Positions 28,790-38,051 of a stretch of 64,000 nt of DNA are shown in pieces (positions within the stretch are counted from its first letter, which is position 1; the number at the start of each line of letters is the position of its first letter). The position numbers and the translations under genes are program-made. The notes beneath the pieces are model-generated. The model was not told the origin of the DNA, did not search any database, and saw only the letters and a program-made list of their open reading frames with translations. This DNA comes from Bartonella fuyuanensis (GTDB lineage: Bacteria > Pseudomonadota > Alphaproteobacteria > Rhizobiales > Rhizobiaceae): NCBI RefSeq assembly GCF_014197255.1, contig NZ_JACIFE010000006.1, positions 23,877 to 87,876 on the forward strand. Reading direction: 5' to 3'.

Positions 28790-29737
28790 ATGAATATAAA
28801 ATCTTTAGTAACAACTTCTGTCATCGCTATGATTTCAGCTTCTGCAGCACAAGCTGCTGATGTTATCGTCCCTCGCGAAACAGCTTCAGCAGTCATCGCA
28901 GCAGCCCCTTCATTTTCTTGGACAGGTTTTTATATTGGTGGTCAAGTTGGCAATTTTTCGAGTAAAACTAAAGTAACTGTTTCAGATACAGACAGAGAAT
29001 TTTCTACAAAAGATAACACGCCTAGACCTTCTGGTTTCATGGGAGGTATTTATGCAGGGTCTAACGTAGACCTCGGAAATGGTCTTGTTCTCGGTGTTGA
29101 AACTGATGCAGTTTGGGCAGACCGTGAAGAATCAAAAAAATTCCGTAGCTTTACTCTTACTAACACTCAAGCAGAAACTTTTAATAATGCTCTTGAAAAA
29201 GCTAAGGTTAACCTAGAAGGTTTACAACGGTTTGAAGCTGGTGACAAGATAACGGAAATGCACAGTTACAGAGAAAAATGGTCTGGTGCTACACGTGTTC
29301 GTATTGGTTTTACTACGTTTGATCGTATTATGCCTTATGTTGCTGGTGGTATTGCTTATGCGCAGGTACAGGGTATACAATCAGTTTCAGGATCTAGATT
29401 AAACGTTATGCCAAGTGGAAGCAATAATGCAAATAATGCAGGTGATGCAGGTGATGCAGGTGATGCAGGTAATACAGTTAGTCAAAAAATGTCAATTCAA
29501 AGAAACCTAAATAATGGGAATAACATAAATTTGACTGGTGGTACTTGGGCTAATGACACGAAGACAATGGTTGGTTTCACTGTTGGGGGCGGTGTTGATT
29601 TTGCAATGACAGATAATATTCTTTTGCGTGCAGAATACCGTTACTCCGATTTTGGTAAAAAGAAATTCGCAGATGATGCACATGAATTCGAATACAAAAC
29701 CAATGATTTTCGTGTAGGTGTTGCTTACAAATTTTAA
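28790..29737 (+). CDS. Hemin-binding outer-membrane protein, Pap31/HbpA family (gene 2)
   Basis: A 315-residue paralogue of gene 1. Signal peptide MNIKSLVTTSVIAMISASAAQA, FSWTGFYIGGQVGNFSSKT first strand, WSGATRVRIGF, MPYVAGGIAYAQ, and the C-terminal RAEYRYSDFGKKKF...FRVGVAYKF. It differs mainly in two loops. One holds a nine-base tandem repeat at about 29438-29472 encoding repeated AGD (NNANNAGDAGDAGDAGNTV), which can change length in frame by slippage. The start is preceded by AAATTTAGGAGCAAAGTTT. Own promoter motif and terminator suggest a separate transcript. Confidence 0.93.
   Translation: MNIKSLVTTSVIAMISASAAQAADVIVPRETASAVIAAAPSFSWTGFYIGGQVGNFSSKTKVTVSDTDREFSTKDNTPRPSGFMGGIYAGSNVDLGNGLVLGVETDAVWADREESKKFRSFTLTNTQAETFNNALEKAKVNLEGLQRFEAGDKITEMHSYREKWSGATRVRIGFTTFDRIMPYVAGGIAYAQVQGIQSVSGSRLNVMPSGSNNANNAGDAGDAGDAGNTVSQKMSIQRNLNNGNNINLTGGTWANDTKTMVGFTVGGGVDFAMTDNILLRAEYRYSDFGKKKFADDAHEFEYKTNDFRVGVAYKF
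29438..29472 (+). repeat. In-frame 9-bp tandem repeat in hbp gene 2
   Basis: GCAGGTGAT is present three times, followed by a fourth, changed unit (GCAGGTAAT) and preceded by similar GCAAATAAT. Each unit encodes Ala-Gly-Asp in a predicted surface loop. Confidence 0.85.
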
Positions 29738-29774
29738 TTTCGTAAAAATAAAGTTATAAGCACAAAAAAATATT

Positions 29775-29805
29775 AAGGTCTCGTGTAACGAGACCTTTAT
29801 TTATT
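29775..29805 (+). terminator. Terminator of hbp gene 2
   Basis: Perfect ten-base-pair stem AAGGTCTCGT/ACGAGACCTT with a GTA loop, followed by TATTTATT. Confidence 0.85.
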
Positions 29806-30743
29806 AGCCTTTTATTTTTATTTGTCTCATTTTGTATTACAAGACTTAAGGAAAAAATTATATTATTAGAGGGTGAATTGATATTCTATATCGATTTTAT
29901 CATTACTAATTAATAAAATCCTATATTGTTGCTGCTATATAAAAACATTCAATTAATTTCAGAAACAGGAAAAGATCATAACCAATAAATAACCTTAGCT
30001 TATTTTATTTGTTAGATTAAAGTGAGCATATGACATATATTTGTCGACTTAGTCTCTGAAGCAGGAAGACAATCTAATTAGGAAGAATGGAAGGTTATAA
30101 AGATAGAAACCAGTTTCCAACTTTACTATCTTTTCTCAGCTTAGCTTTATAGCTTTCAAAAACATTTAGAGCAATGCCTTTTAAATAATGAAGATGTTTT
30201 GTTCTTTAATGGGATTGCACTTCTCATGTAAAAAACGCTCTGAACGAAATGCACTTGTTATTGCTTATTGCATCTTCACACATTTATTTTCAAGAAATAT
30301 TTCCCAAGTTATATCACATTCACCTCATGGCAACATCTGTGAATGATCTAGAACGATAAAGTTCTTAATATAATATGAAATTTCTTAAGTATCCTCTACT
30401 TTTACGGTTAATAATAAAAAGCAAAATAGATTATTATACACTTTTCTAGCTATCAGTATTGCTGTGGACAAACTTTAGTTGTGAAGTACGCTCATGAGAG
30501 GTATTTTTAATCTTGCTTTCAATGTTGTTGATCCACATGTTTATCTTGTTTATGATATATCAAGTGACATGGTTTTGATTGATTCAACATAAGCAGGTTT
30601 TAAAGTAAGCACATTCTCCAATATTAGTTTTTTTCATTCAATGTGCAAATAATAAGTTGTCATTATAAATCTAAAGTGATGTGGCAGGACAAAGATATTT
30701 CCGCAGCGAATCTAAGAATTTTTTTGTGAGTGTTTGATTTGAT
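29806..30743. other. Gap between hbp genes 2 and 3, left part
   Basis: No gene recognised. Contains copy F of the dispersed repeat (30525-30680) and, at about 30717-30741, a TTTTTTTGTGAGTGTTTGATTTGATG sequence resembling the start of the hbp upstream motif, directly before the ruined hbp described next. Confidence 0.45.
30525..30680 (+). repeat. Dispersed repeat, copy F
   Basis: GTTGATCCACATGTTTATCTTGTT, then GGTTTTGATTGATTCAACATAAGCAGGTTTTAAA, then CATTCAATGTGCAAATAATAAGTTGTCATTATAAATC, which is the same order as in copies A and B. This is the best preserved copy outside the inverted pair. Confidence 0.75.
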
Positions 30744-30966
30744 GAAAATTTAATGGCGTTTAATTTTAAAAAGGCAATGATAGGTTTCATGGTTTGTGTT
30801 AGCGTTGATTTGGCCATAATAGAAAACAATTTATAGTGTATAGAATACTGTTATTTAGATTTCAGTAAAAAGAACATTGTCATTAACAGTTTTGCGAAAC
30901 TTTAACAAAAGTGAATTTAACTATAAGATATATAATTTCAGTGTGATTTAGTTTACAAATTCTCAT
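30744..30966 (+). pseudogene. Remnant of a fourth hbp gene (C-terminal barrel only)
   Basis: The frame reads KAMIGFMVCVSVDLAIIENNL, stop, CIEYCYLDFSKKNIV, then EFNYK and, after a shift, VYKFS. This parallels KAMIGYTLGGGIDFAMLDNVIVRAEYRYSDFGKKKFA...NYKTNDFRVGVAYKF of gene 3. About the last 65 residues are traceable; the signal peptide and first strands are absent, so a large deletion joined the upstream motif almost directly to the 3' end. Non-functional. Confidence 0.85.
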
Positions 30967-31013
30967 TGGATGCAAAACTAAATAGTTAAGAATCCTTCTT
31001 TTTAGAATTTTTT

Positions 31014-31049
31014 ATTTTTTTGTGAGTGTGTTATTTTTGCTACAGATAT
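31014..31049 (+). promoter_or_regulatory. Conserved motif upstream of hbp gene 3
   Basis: TTTTTTTGTGAGTGTGTTATTTTTGCTACAGATAT, nearly the same as at 27522-27555, including the CTACAGATAT end and the following GCTCTATAT. Confidence 0.55.
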
Positions 31050-31101
31050 TTTAAAAAAGATGCTCTATATACATTTCATTTTGGATATTTGGAGAGATTA
31101 T

Positions 31102-32868
31102 ATGAATACAAAACGTTTAATAACAGCGTCTATTTTTTCTTTAATTTCAGCTTCTACAGCGCTAGCTGCTGATGTTTTGATTCCCCATCAATCAGCTTCA
31201 TCAACTTCTTCTACTATTGTTGCTCCTACTTTTTCATGGACGGGTCTTTATTTAGGTGTTCAAGCTGGTGGTTTTTCAAGCAAGGCTGATATGGCTCTTG
31301 TTGGTCGAGACAAGAGTTTACTACTGGATAAAGAGTTCTCTCCTAAACTTTCGGGTTTTGTAGGTGGTTTTTATGCAGGCTCTAATATTGATCTCGGTGA
31401 TAACTTTGTTTTTGGTATCGATACAGATTTAATACTTTCTGGAAAAAAACACACAAAGACCATTTCGATAGGTGCAGTTGATAGTGCTACAGTAGAGAAT
31501 GCAGTAGTAAGATCTCGCAGATCAGCAGAAGTTACTTCATCGGTAAGCACACCTGCATCAGCAGTACAAACGTCAAGTGGAAAAGCACAAGTATCTGAAG
31601 AAAAATCTACATCACCAGACGTACAAACCTTGCCAACATCGACAATAGAGACGGCATCAGCGGGATCAAAAACAGTAGAAAAAAAGCAATCCACAGAAGT
31701 TAGAGGAACCGATTCAGCAACAAGGCCCACGGCAACGACACAATTAAAGAGAGGAGCGCAAAAGAAAGGAGAGGGAGTGCAAGTTAGATCTAAACCAGCA
31801 TCCTCCACCACTAAGACAAGCTCAGAACAAACAACATCATCTTCATTAGGAAGATCAGATACAGGGCAGTTATTGGTAAGCAAGGTAAGTGAAACATCTC
31901 CAGTCACATCTGAACCAGCATCTTCCAGTGCAAGGGAAAACGGATCAAAGCAGCCGCTTTCTTTAGCAAGATTAGCTACAGGGGAGCAATCATCGGGAGC
32001 AGAGGTAAGTGAACAGAAAACACCTGTAAAAACGGTTGAAAAAGCATCAGGATCATCAGCTATCTCATCAACAGGATCAGAATCAAGTCAACCGGCTGCA
32101 AAATTGCCTACATCGGTACAATCATCAGGAGCAGAAAAAACAGTACCAAGTTCACCACTTACGCTAGCGAGATCAGGAGCATCTGGATCAGATCAAAAAA
32201 CTTCCAATGGAACAAACGCAGGTCATCATAGCATTCAGGGTGATAGTGGAAATAATGCTCATGTGCGTGTTTCCTCTAATGGAACTGGACATAATGTTAA
32301 TCCGCATGCTGTATCTTCCGGAAGTGGTCATGGCTCTGGCGCTCATCCACATGGTTCTCGTCCTCATGGTGGACAGAATGTGGCTGGACAGGGTGCACAA
32401 AATACACAAGCGGTGGCTAAGAGCGACTCCAGTGTATATGGTCTAGAACAAATAAAAAAGGTGGCTTCTGAACTTGGTTTTAATCAAGAGGATGAAGTTG
32501 AAACTTTAAATCATACTTTCAAACAAAAGTGGGGTGGTGCTACACGGATACGTATCGGGTTTACTGCTGATCGTTTTATGCCTTATCTTGCTGGCGGTAT
32601 TGCTTATGGACAGTTCCAAGATATTGTATCATTATCGGTTAAAAATGAAGATGGGAAAATTGTTTCTTCTAAGAATCTAACCGATGAAACCAAAGCCATG
32701 ATTGGTTACACTCTTGGTGGTGGAATTGATTTTGCAATGCTAGATAATGTAATTGTACGTGCAGAATATCGTTACTCTGATTTTGGAAAAAAGAAATTTG
32801 CAAAAGAAAAATTTGAAATTAACTACAAAACCAATGATTTTCGTGTTGGTGTAGCTTACAAATTCTAA
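31102..32868 (+). CDS. Hemin-binding outer-membrane protein, Pap31/HbpA family, with a giant inserted loop (gene 3)
   Basis: A 588-residue paralogue, about twice the length of its neighbours. N-terminus (signal peptide MNTKRLITASIFSLISASTALA, FSWTGLYLGVQAGGFSSKA, YAGSNIDLGDNFVFGIDTDLI) and C-terminus (KWGGATRIRIGF ... FGKKKFAK ... FRVGVAYKF) align with genes 1 and 2. Between them, about residues 130-440, lies an extra block rich in Ser, Thr, Ala and Glu with loose repeats (PASS..., SSGAE..., LARxxxG) ending in a His-rich part (32221-32385) with nine His. The position corresponds to a short variable loop in the paralogues, hence probably surface exposed. The frame is uninterrupted. ATG at 31102 follows TTTGGAGAGATTAT; an in-frame start at 31060 is less likely. 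Confidence 0.92.
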   Translation: MNTKRLITASIFSLISASTALAADVLIPHQSASSTSSTIVAPTFSWTGLYLGVQAGGFSSKADMALVGRDKSLLLDKEFSPKLSGFVGGFYAGSNIDLGDNFVFGIDTDLILSGKKHTKTISIGAVDSATVENAVVRSRRSAEVTSSVSTPASAVQTSSGKAQVSEEKSTSPDVQTLPTSTIETASAGSKTVEKKQSTEVRGTDSATRPTATTQLKRGAQKKGEGVQVRSKPASSTTKTSSEQTTSSSLGRSDTGQLLVSKVSETSPVTSEPASSSARENGSKQPLSLARLATGEQSSGAEVSEQKTPVKTVEKASGSSAISSTGSESSQPAAKLPTSVQSSGAEKTVPSSPLTLARSGASGSDQKTSNGTNAGHHSIQGDSGNNAHVRVSSNGTGHNVNPHAVSSGSGHGSGAHPHGSRPHGGQNVAGQGAQNTQAVAKSDSSVYGLEQIKKVASELGFNQEDEVETLNHTFKQKWGGATRIRIGFTADRFMPYLAGGIAYGQFQDIVSLSVKNEDGKIVSSKNLTDETKAMIGYTLGGGIDFAMLDNVIVRAEYRYSDFGKKKFAKEKFEINYKTNDFRVGVAYKF

Positions 32869-32891
32869 TCTTTTTAAAGAGTAAATTTTTA

Positions 32892-32927
32892 AAAGGTTCC
32901 ACTGAATAGTGGAGCCTTTATTTTTTA
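32892..32927 (+). terminator. Terminator of hbp gene 3
   Basis: Stem AAAGGTTCCAC/GTGGAGCCTTT (one G-T wobble) with a short loop, followed by ATTTTTTT. Confidence 0.88.
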
Positions 32928-33116
32928 AAAGTCATTTTTTAGTTTCTTTTCTTGTGAATTTTATGATAAAGCCCCTGAAGTGTGATGATATATTTCCTTG
33001 ATCACTGCTTAATGCGAATGATAAGTTCGGCTTTCCCTATAAATAAAACCAGAGTTGCAGGGTTCAGGGAAGTTATACAAAAATGAAATCGTAAAAGTGG
33101 ACAGGAATATTTCACA

Positions 33117-36032
33117 ATGACTGTGAAAAATGAAACAGTAGATTATTCAAAAACTCTTTATCTCCCACAGACAAATTTTCCTATGCGTGCAGGGCTTCCG
33201 CAAAAAGAGCTTGAATTGATGGCGCGTTGGGAAAATATACAGCTTTATATGCAATTGCGCCAACAAGCAAAAGATCGTCCATTTTATATTCTTCATGATG
33301 GCCCACCTTATGCAAATGGTCATATTCATATTGGGCATGCTTTAAATAAAGTTTTAAAGGATGTGGTTATTCGTTCATTCCAAATGCGTGGTTTTAATGC
33401 AAATTATGTTCCTGGCTGGGATTGCCATGGGCTTCCAATTGAATGGAAAATTGAGGAAAAATATCGAGCACAAGGAAAAAATAAAGACGAGGTACCTCTT
33501 AATGAGTTTCGTCAAGAATGCCGTGAATTTGCGCAGCATTGGGTAACAGTTCAAAGTGAAGAATTTAAACGTCTTGGTGTTGTGGGAGATTTTAACACGC
33601 CTTATACTACAATGGCTTTTCATGCAGAAGCACGCATTGCGAGTGAATTATTAAAATTTGCTATGTCAGATCAGATTTATCGTGGTTCCAAGCCAGTGAT
33701 GTGGTCTGTTGTGGAGCGTACAGCTTTGGCAGAGGCTGAAATTGAATATCATGATCATGAATCAGAGGTAATTTGGGTTAAGTTTCCTGTTTTTGAAGCA
33801 AATTCTGATGATTTATATGGTGCTTATGTCGTCATTTGGACAACAACACCGTGGACAATTCCTGCTAATCGTGCGGTGAGTTATTCTTCGCAGATTTCTT
33901 ATAGTATTTATGAAATTGAAAGTTCTGAAAATGATTTTGGCCCTCAAGCGGGAGAAAAGCTTCTCTTTGCAGATGCTTTAGCTATGGGGTGTGCAGAAAA
34001 AGCCAAACTTGTTTTAAAGCGTTTGCGTGTTATTTCTACTGATGAATTGAAGACTCTTGTTCTTTCTCATCCACTCAAAGGTTTGGCTGGCGGGTATAAT
34101 TATAAGATTCCGCTGCTTGAAGGGACACATGTGACAGAGAGCGCTGGTACAGGTTTTGTCCATACGGCCCCAAGCCATGGACGGGAGGACTTTGAAATTT
34201 GGAATGATTATAAGCCTTTATTAGAACTAGCGGGGATTGATTCATCTATACCATTTCCTGTTGATGATGCGGGTTTTTATACGAAAGATGTTCCGGGTTT
34301 GGGACCAGATCGTGAAGGAGGACCTGCACGTGTTATTGATGATAATGGAAAAATGGGAGATGCCAATAAAGAGGTCATTAACGCTTTAATTAAAGTGGAT
34401 CGATTGTTTGCACGCGGTCGTTTAAAACATTCCTATCCTCATAGTTGGCGTTCGAAAAAACCCGTTATTTTTCGTAATACACCACAATGGTTTATTTCAA
34501 TGGATAAAGATCTTGGAGATGGTTCAACTTTACGCAGTCGGGCTTTGGAAGCTGTTTCAAAAACACGTTTTGTGCCATCTTCTGGGCAAAACCGTTTAGC
34601 CTCTATGATAGAAGATCGTCCTGATTGGGTTCTGTCTCGTCAGCGTTCTTGGGGAGTCCCTATTTGTATTTTTGCCAACGAGGATGGTGTTGTTTTAAAA
34701 GATGAAGATGTGAACGAACGTATTTTACGGGCTTTTGAAGCAGAAGGGGCAGATGCATGGTTTGCTGAAGGAGCACGTGAACGTTTTTTAGGTGACCGTG
34801 CGCATGAGCCTTGGGTGCAGATTCATGATATTTTGGATGTTTGGTTTGATTCTGGAGCAAGCCATAGCTTTGTGTTAGAATATCGGGCTGATTTAAAATG
34901 GCCTGCAGATGTTTATTTTGAAGGTTCTGATCAACATCGTGGATGGTTTCAATCTTCTCTTCTGGAAAGTTGTGGTACGCGTGCTTGTTCTCCTTATAAG
35001 GTAGTAATCACACATGGTTTTACTTTGGATGAGCAAGGTAAGAAAATGTCTAAATCTTTAGGCAATACGGTTGTTCCGCAAGAAATCATTAAAACATCTG
35101 GGGCTGATATTTTTCGCCTTTGGGTGATGACAACAGATTATTGGGAAGATCAGCGTTTAGGCAAGAAAATTCTTCAGACAAATGTGGATTCATATCGTAA
35201 ATTACGGAATGCAATTCGTTGGATGCTTGGAACTTTAGCGTATGATGAAGGAGAAAAAATATCTTATTGCATACTACCAGATCTTGAAAAATTTATATTG
35301 CATAGGCTTTTTGAACTTGATCAGTTAATTAATCGAGCTTACGATGAATTTGATTTTAAAAAGATTATGCGTGCCTTATTAGATTTTGCAATTACTGAGT
35401 TATCGGCATTTTATTTTGATATCCGTAAGGATTCTCTTTATTGTGATGCACCTTCATCACAAAAACGTAAGGCCTCCTTGCAGGTTGTCCGTGAGATTTT
35501 TGAACGTATGGTAACATGGCTTGCTCCAATGTTACCTTTTACTATGGAAGAAGCGTGGTTAGAGCGTTATCCAGAAAGCCAATCGGTGCATTTAGAACAA
35601 TTTCGCTCTGTACCTGAAGAATGGCAAAACCAATCTTTGGCTGAGCGTTGGAAAAAAATTCGGCAGGTCCGTAAAGTTGTGACAGGTGCTTTAGAGCTTG
35701 AACGTGCTGATAAGCGTATTGGATCTTCTTTGGAGGCAGCTCCTATTGTTTTTATTTCCAATCCGGTTTTACGAGAAGCATTAGAAAATGTGGATATGGC
35801 GGAGGTCTGTATTACAAGTGCTTTAACAATTACGCAGGATACAGTGCCTGCCGATGCTTTTAGTTTGAATGATGTTGAAGGTGTTGGTGTATATCCAAAG
35901 AAGGCATTAGGAAAAAAATGTGCTCGATCATGGCGTTATACACAAGATGTTGGGAGTGATCTAGATTATCCGGATGTATCTGCTCGTGATGCAGCTGCTT
36001 TGCGGGAATTACAGATTCTTGGTAAGATTTAA
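33117..36032 (+). CDS. ileS: Isoleucyl-tRNA synthetase
   Basis: Charges tRNA-Ile and edits mischarged valine. The 971-residue product has the class I HIGH signature in [17 protein letters not shown] (about 62-78), the CP1 editing domain ([30 protein letters not shown]), and KMSKS in [10 protein letters not shown] near 642-646, then the anticodon-binding C-terminal domain. Length is normal for the bacterial type without the zinc-binding tail. It follows the hbp cluster after a terminator. The ATG at 33117 is preceded by GTGGACAGGAATATTTCACA. Confidence 0.97.
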   Translation: MTVKNETVDYSKTLYLPQTNFPMRAGLPQKELELMARWENIQLYMQLRQQAKDRPFYILHDGPPYANGHIHIGHALNKVLKDVVIRSFQMRGFNANYVPGWDCHGLPIEWKIEEKYRAQGKNKDEVPLNEFRQECREFAQHWVTVQSEEFKRLGVVGDFNTPYTTMAFHAEARIASELLKFAMSDQIYRGSKPVMWSVVERTALAEAEIEYHDHESEVIWVKFPVFEANSDDLYGAYVVIWTTTPWTIPANRAVSYSSQISYSIYEIESSENDFGPQAGEKLLFADALAMGCAEKAKLVLKRLRVISTDELKTLVLSHPLKGLAGGYNYKIPLLEGTHVTESAGTGFVHTAPSHGREDFEIWNDYKPLLELAGIDSSIPFPVDDAGFYTKDVPGLGPDREGGPARVIDDNGKMGDANKEVINALIKVDRLFARGRLKHSYPHSWRSKKPVIFRNTPQWFISMDKDLGDGSTLRSRALEAVSKTRFVPSSGQNRLASMIEDRPDWVLSRQRSWGVPICIFANEDGVVLKDEDVNERILRAFEAEGADAWFAEGARERFLGDRAHEPWVQIHDILDVWFDSGASHSFVLEYRADLKWPADVYFEGSDQHRGWFQSSLLESCGTRACSPYKVVITHGFTLDEQGKKMSKSLGNTVVPQEIIKTSGADIFRLWVMTTDYWEDQRLGKKILQTNVDSYRKLRNAIRWMLGTLAYDEGEKISYCILPDLEKFILHRLFELDQLINRAYDEFDFKKIMRALLDFAITELSAFYFDIRKDSLYCDAPSSQKRKASLQVVREIFERMVTWLAPMLPFTMEEAWLERYPESQSVHLEQFRSVPEEWQNQSLAERWKKIRQVRKVVTGALELERADKRIGSSLEAAPIVFISNPVLREALENVDMAEVCITSALTITQDTVPADAFSLNDVEGVGVYPKKALGKKCARSWRYTQDVGSDLDYPDVSARDAAALRELQILGKI

Positions 36033-36207
36033 AATTTTAAATCAAGGGAAAGAAGAGCAAGTAATTTTTTTGTATTGATGAATATAGTTTTTTGTGATAA
36101 AAGGTCACGTTCGTTGTTTTATTTGCAGGGGGGCTTTGTGTATGGACTGTTCTCTCATAAATAGCGAGAATATGAATCAGCCGTAGACTTAGGGAATGGA
36201 ATAAGCA

Positions 36208-36699
36208 GTGAGAAAATGTGGAGTAAAAATATTTCTAATAGGGGTTTTAGGTATATGTTTTGTTTTAACGGGGTGCAATTTATCTGCTCCTACCTATGGT
36301 ACCGATAAGCCAGTTTCGATGCAGTTTTTTGAAGATCTGGCTAATATTGCTTCATTAACGCCAACAAATAACAGCAGTCAGCTTGTTATGAAATCTCGTC
36401 CAAAGCTTGTGATACCCAATCCTAGTTCGCGCAGATTTTTACCAGTTCCTCAACAAGATAAATCGGTCAATGAAATAGCAGAATTGAAGAAGCATCGAGG
36501 AAGTATTCCTTTTTCTCACAAAGGGTCATCAGTTAATAGCGCTAGTTCAGAAAATCTTTCCCAGTTGAATGCTAAGCAACGACAGGAATATTTACGTCGT
36601 CAGAGAGCACAAGTTGGAAGTTCAAAATACCGTCGCTATCTCACTGAGCCGCCTTTAAGTTATCGTCAACCAGCAACAATTGCGCCTATTAGTCGATAG
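36208..36699 (+). CDS. Small putative lipoprotein
   Basis: A 163-residue protein starting at GTG (36208), preceded by AGGGAATGGAA. The leader MRKCGVKIFLIGVLGICFVLTGCN ends in a lipobox (LTGC) at Cys23, so the mature protein should be lipid-anchored. The rest is polar and Pro/Ser/Arg-rich without a recognised domain. In alphaproteobacteria a small lipoprotein often follows ileS/lspA, but I cannot name this one. Confidence 0.6.
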   Translation: MRKCGVKIFLIGVLGICFVLTGCNLSAPTYGTDKPVSMQFFEDLANIASLTPTNNSSQLVMKSRPKLVIPNPSSRRFLPVPQQDKSVNEIAELKKHRGSIPFSHKGSSVNSASSENLSQLNAKQRQEYLRRQRAQVGSSKYRRYLTEPPLSYRQPATIAPISR

Positions 36700-37339
36700 G
36701 GAAAAGACAAAATATTAAAGATATATGAAATATTTTTCTCATTACCTGATAATATCAAGATCTCCTTCGCGCAAAGTTATAAGGCTGCAAGAGGGTTGTT
36801 TATTTCCATGAAATAGCAATATGACAACAGCATTGAGAGCGTGGTTCTGTGGTTCCTTAAAAAGGAAACATCTATTAAATTTATTTCACAACGTTTCTCA
36901 TGTGGATAGTATAGTGTAAAATCTATTGTTTTCTACGATCTTTGTGCTTATAAAAGAGAAAATTGGCGCCGGCATTTTATTTGCTGACTTTCAATGTTGC
37001 AACAACCTTTGCATTTGAGAGCATTCAGAAGAAACATTTATAGTCTTGTCTAAATCGTTTTAGTTAGACAGTAATGCTGCTTATGATGTGCCAAGCAAGT
37101 GATTTATTGATTCAACGTGAGAGTATTCCACGATATTTCAGACTTTATATTTTATATATAAGACAATGAACTATTTTCATAAATGAATGTGTCATCGAAT
37201 AAAAGCAAGATGTGGAGTTTAAAAGAGTATGAGAAAAAAATATTTCGAAGTAACTTTTGCTCTATCAGAAGGTTTAATAATCTTTTTAAAGAAATAGGAT
37301 AATTTTTAAAGAGTGAAAGTTATAGATGAAGAGTTGTTT
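36700..37339. other. Intergenic with repeat copy G
   Basis: No gene. Apart from the repeat at about 36985-37185, I see nothing; both flanking genes end here (convergent), so no promoter is required. Confidence 0.5.
36985..37185 (+). repeat. Dispersed repeat, degenerate copy G
   Basis: CTTTCAATGTTGCAACAACC, ATTTGAGAGCATTCAGAAG, TGATGTGCCAAGCAAGTGATTTATTGATTCAACGTGAG and ACAATGAACTATTTTCAT occur in the order seen in copies F and H. Confidence 0.6.
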
Positions 37340-37810
37340 TTAGTATCGCCTTTGTATAAAAAAATCTTTAAGTAATTGAGCAGCTTCTTTTTCCTTAAAA
37401 CCAGAATAAGTTTCAGGTTTGTGATGACAGGTTGGTTGCTGATAAAAACGTGGGCCATTTTCTATAGCCCCTCCTTTGGGGTCGTTTGTTGCGTAATAGA
37501 GACGTCGTATGCGTGCAAATGAAATGGCAGCAGCACACATAGCGCAAGGTTCAAGTGTTACATAAAGATCGCAATCAGGAAGTCTTTCACGTTGCAATGT
37601 TTTGCAAGCTATCCGGATTGCGCGCATTTCTGCGTGTCCTGTAGGGTCATATGCAGATTTTATAAAGTTACCAGCGCGTGCAATGATAGCTTTTCCACGT
37701 GTAATGACAGCTCCTACGGGAACTTCATATTTTTTTGCAGCCCATTGTGCTTCTAAAAGGGCTATTTCCATAGGCGTCAAAGTCATCATATTACTTTCTA
37801 TTGAAGGCAT
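37340..37810 (-). CDS. tadA: tRNA-specific adenosine deaminase TadA
   Basis: Converts A34 to inosine in tRNA-Arg(ACG), which allows decoding of CGU, CGC and CGA. The 156-residue product has the zinc/proton-shuttle motif HAE (His59, Glu61) and PCAMC with Cys89 and Cys92. NFIKSAYDPTGHAEMRAI is the typical TadA context. Start could be Met1, or Met8/Met9, which are closer to the family norm. It is convergent with the lipoprotein gene and divergent from the pseudouridine synthase. Confidence 0.93.
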   Translation of the reverse strand: MPSIESNMMTLTPMEIALLEAQWAAKKYEVPVGAVITRGKAIIARAGNFIKSAYDPTGHAEMRAIRIACKTLQRERLPDCDLYVTLEPCAMCAAAISFARIRRLYYATNDPKGGAIENGPRFYQQPTCHHKPETYSGFKEKEAAQLLKDFFIQRRY

Positions 37811-38051
37811 AGAAAATCTAAAGATTTCTCTTGATAAAGAATGCTATTGAATAAATAATTTATTCCGCTTTTATAATGAAAGGACTAACTCGATTTTTTT
37901 GAATATTTAAAACAAATTTGGACGTCAATAAATACATTATTGTCGTTAAAAGATAGAAAATGATAAATGATTATGCTACTTCCTCTTTCAGGATAAGCAG
38001 TATGGTGCATATAGACACTCGCCTAAGCATACTAGCAAAGATTGGTTTGAA

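Noticed and set aside
31371..31907. A 178-codon minus-strand open frame opposite hbp gene 3
   Set aside because: It is a by-product of the Ser/Thr/Ala-biased codons of the low-complexity insertion read on the other strand; it has no ribosome site or protein family and ends where the biased region changes.
37602..37850. 82-codon plus-strand frame opposite tadA
   Set aside because: It is the shadow of tadA on the other strand; tadA has intact catalytic motifs and the shadow has none.
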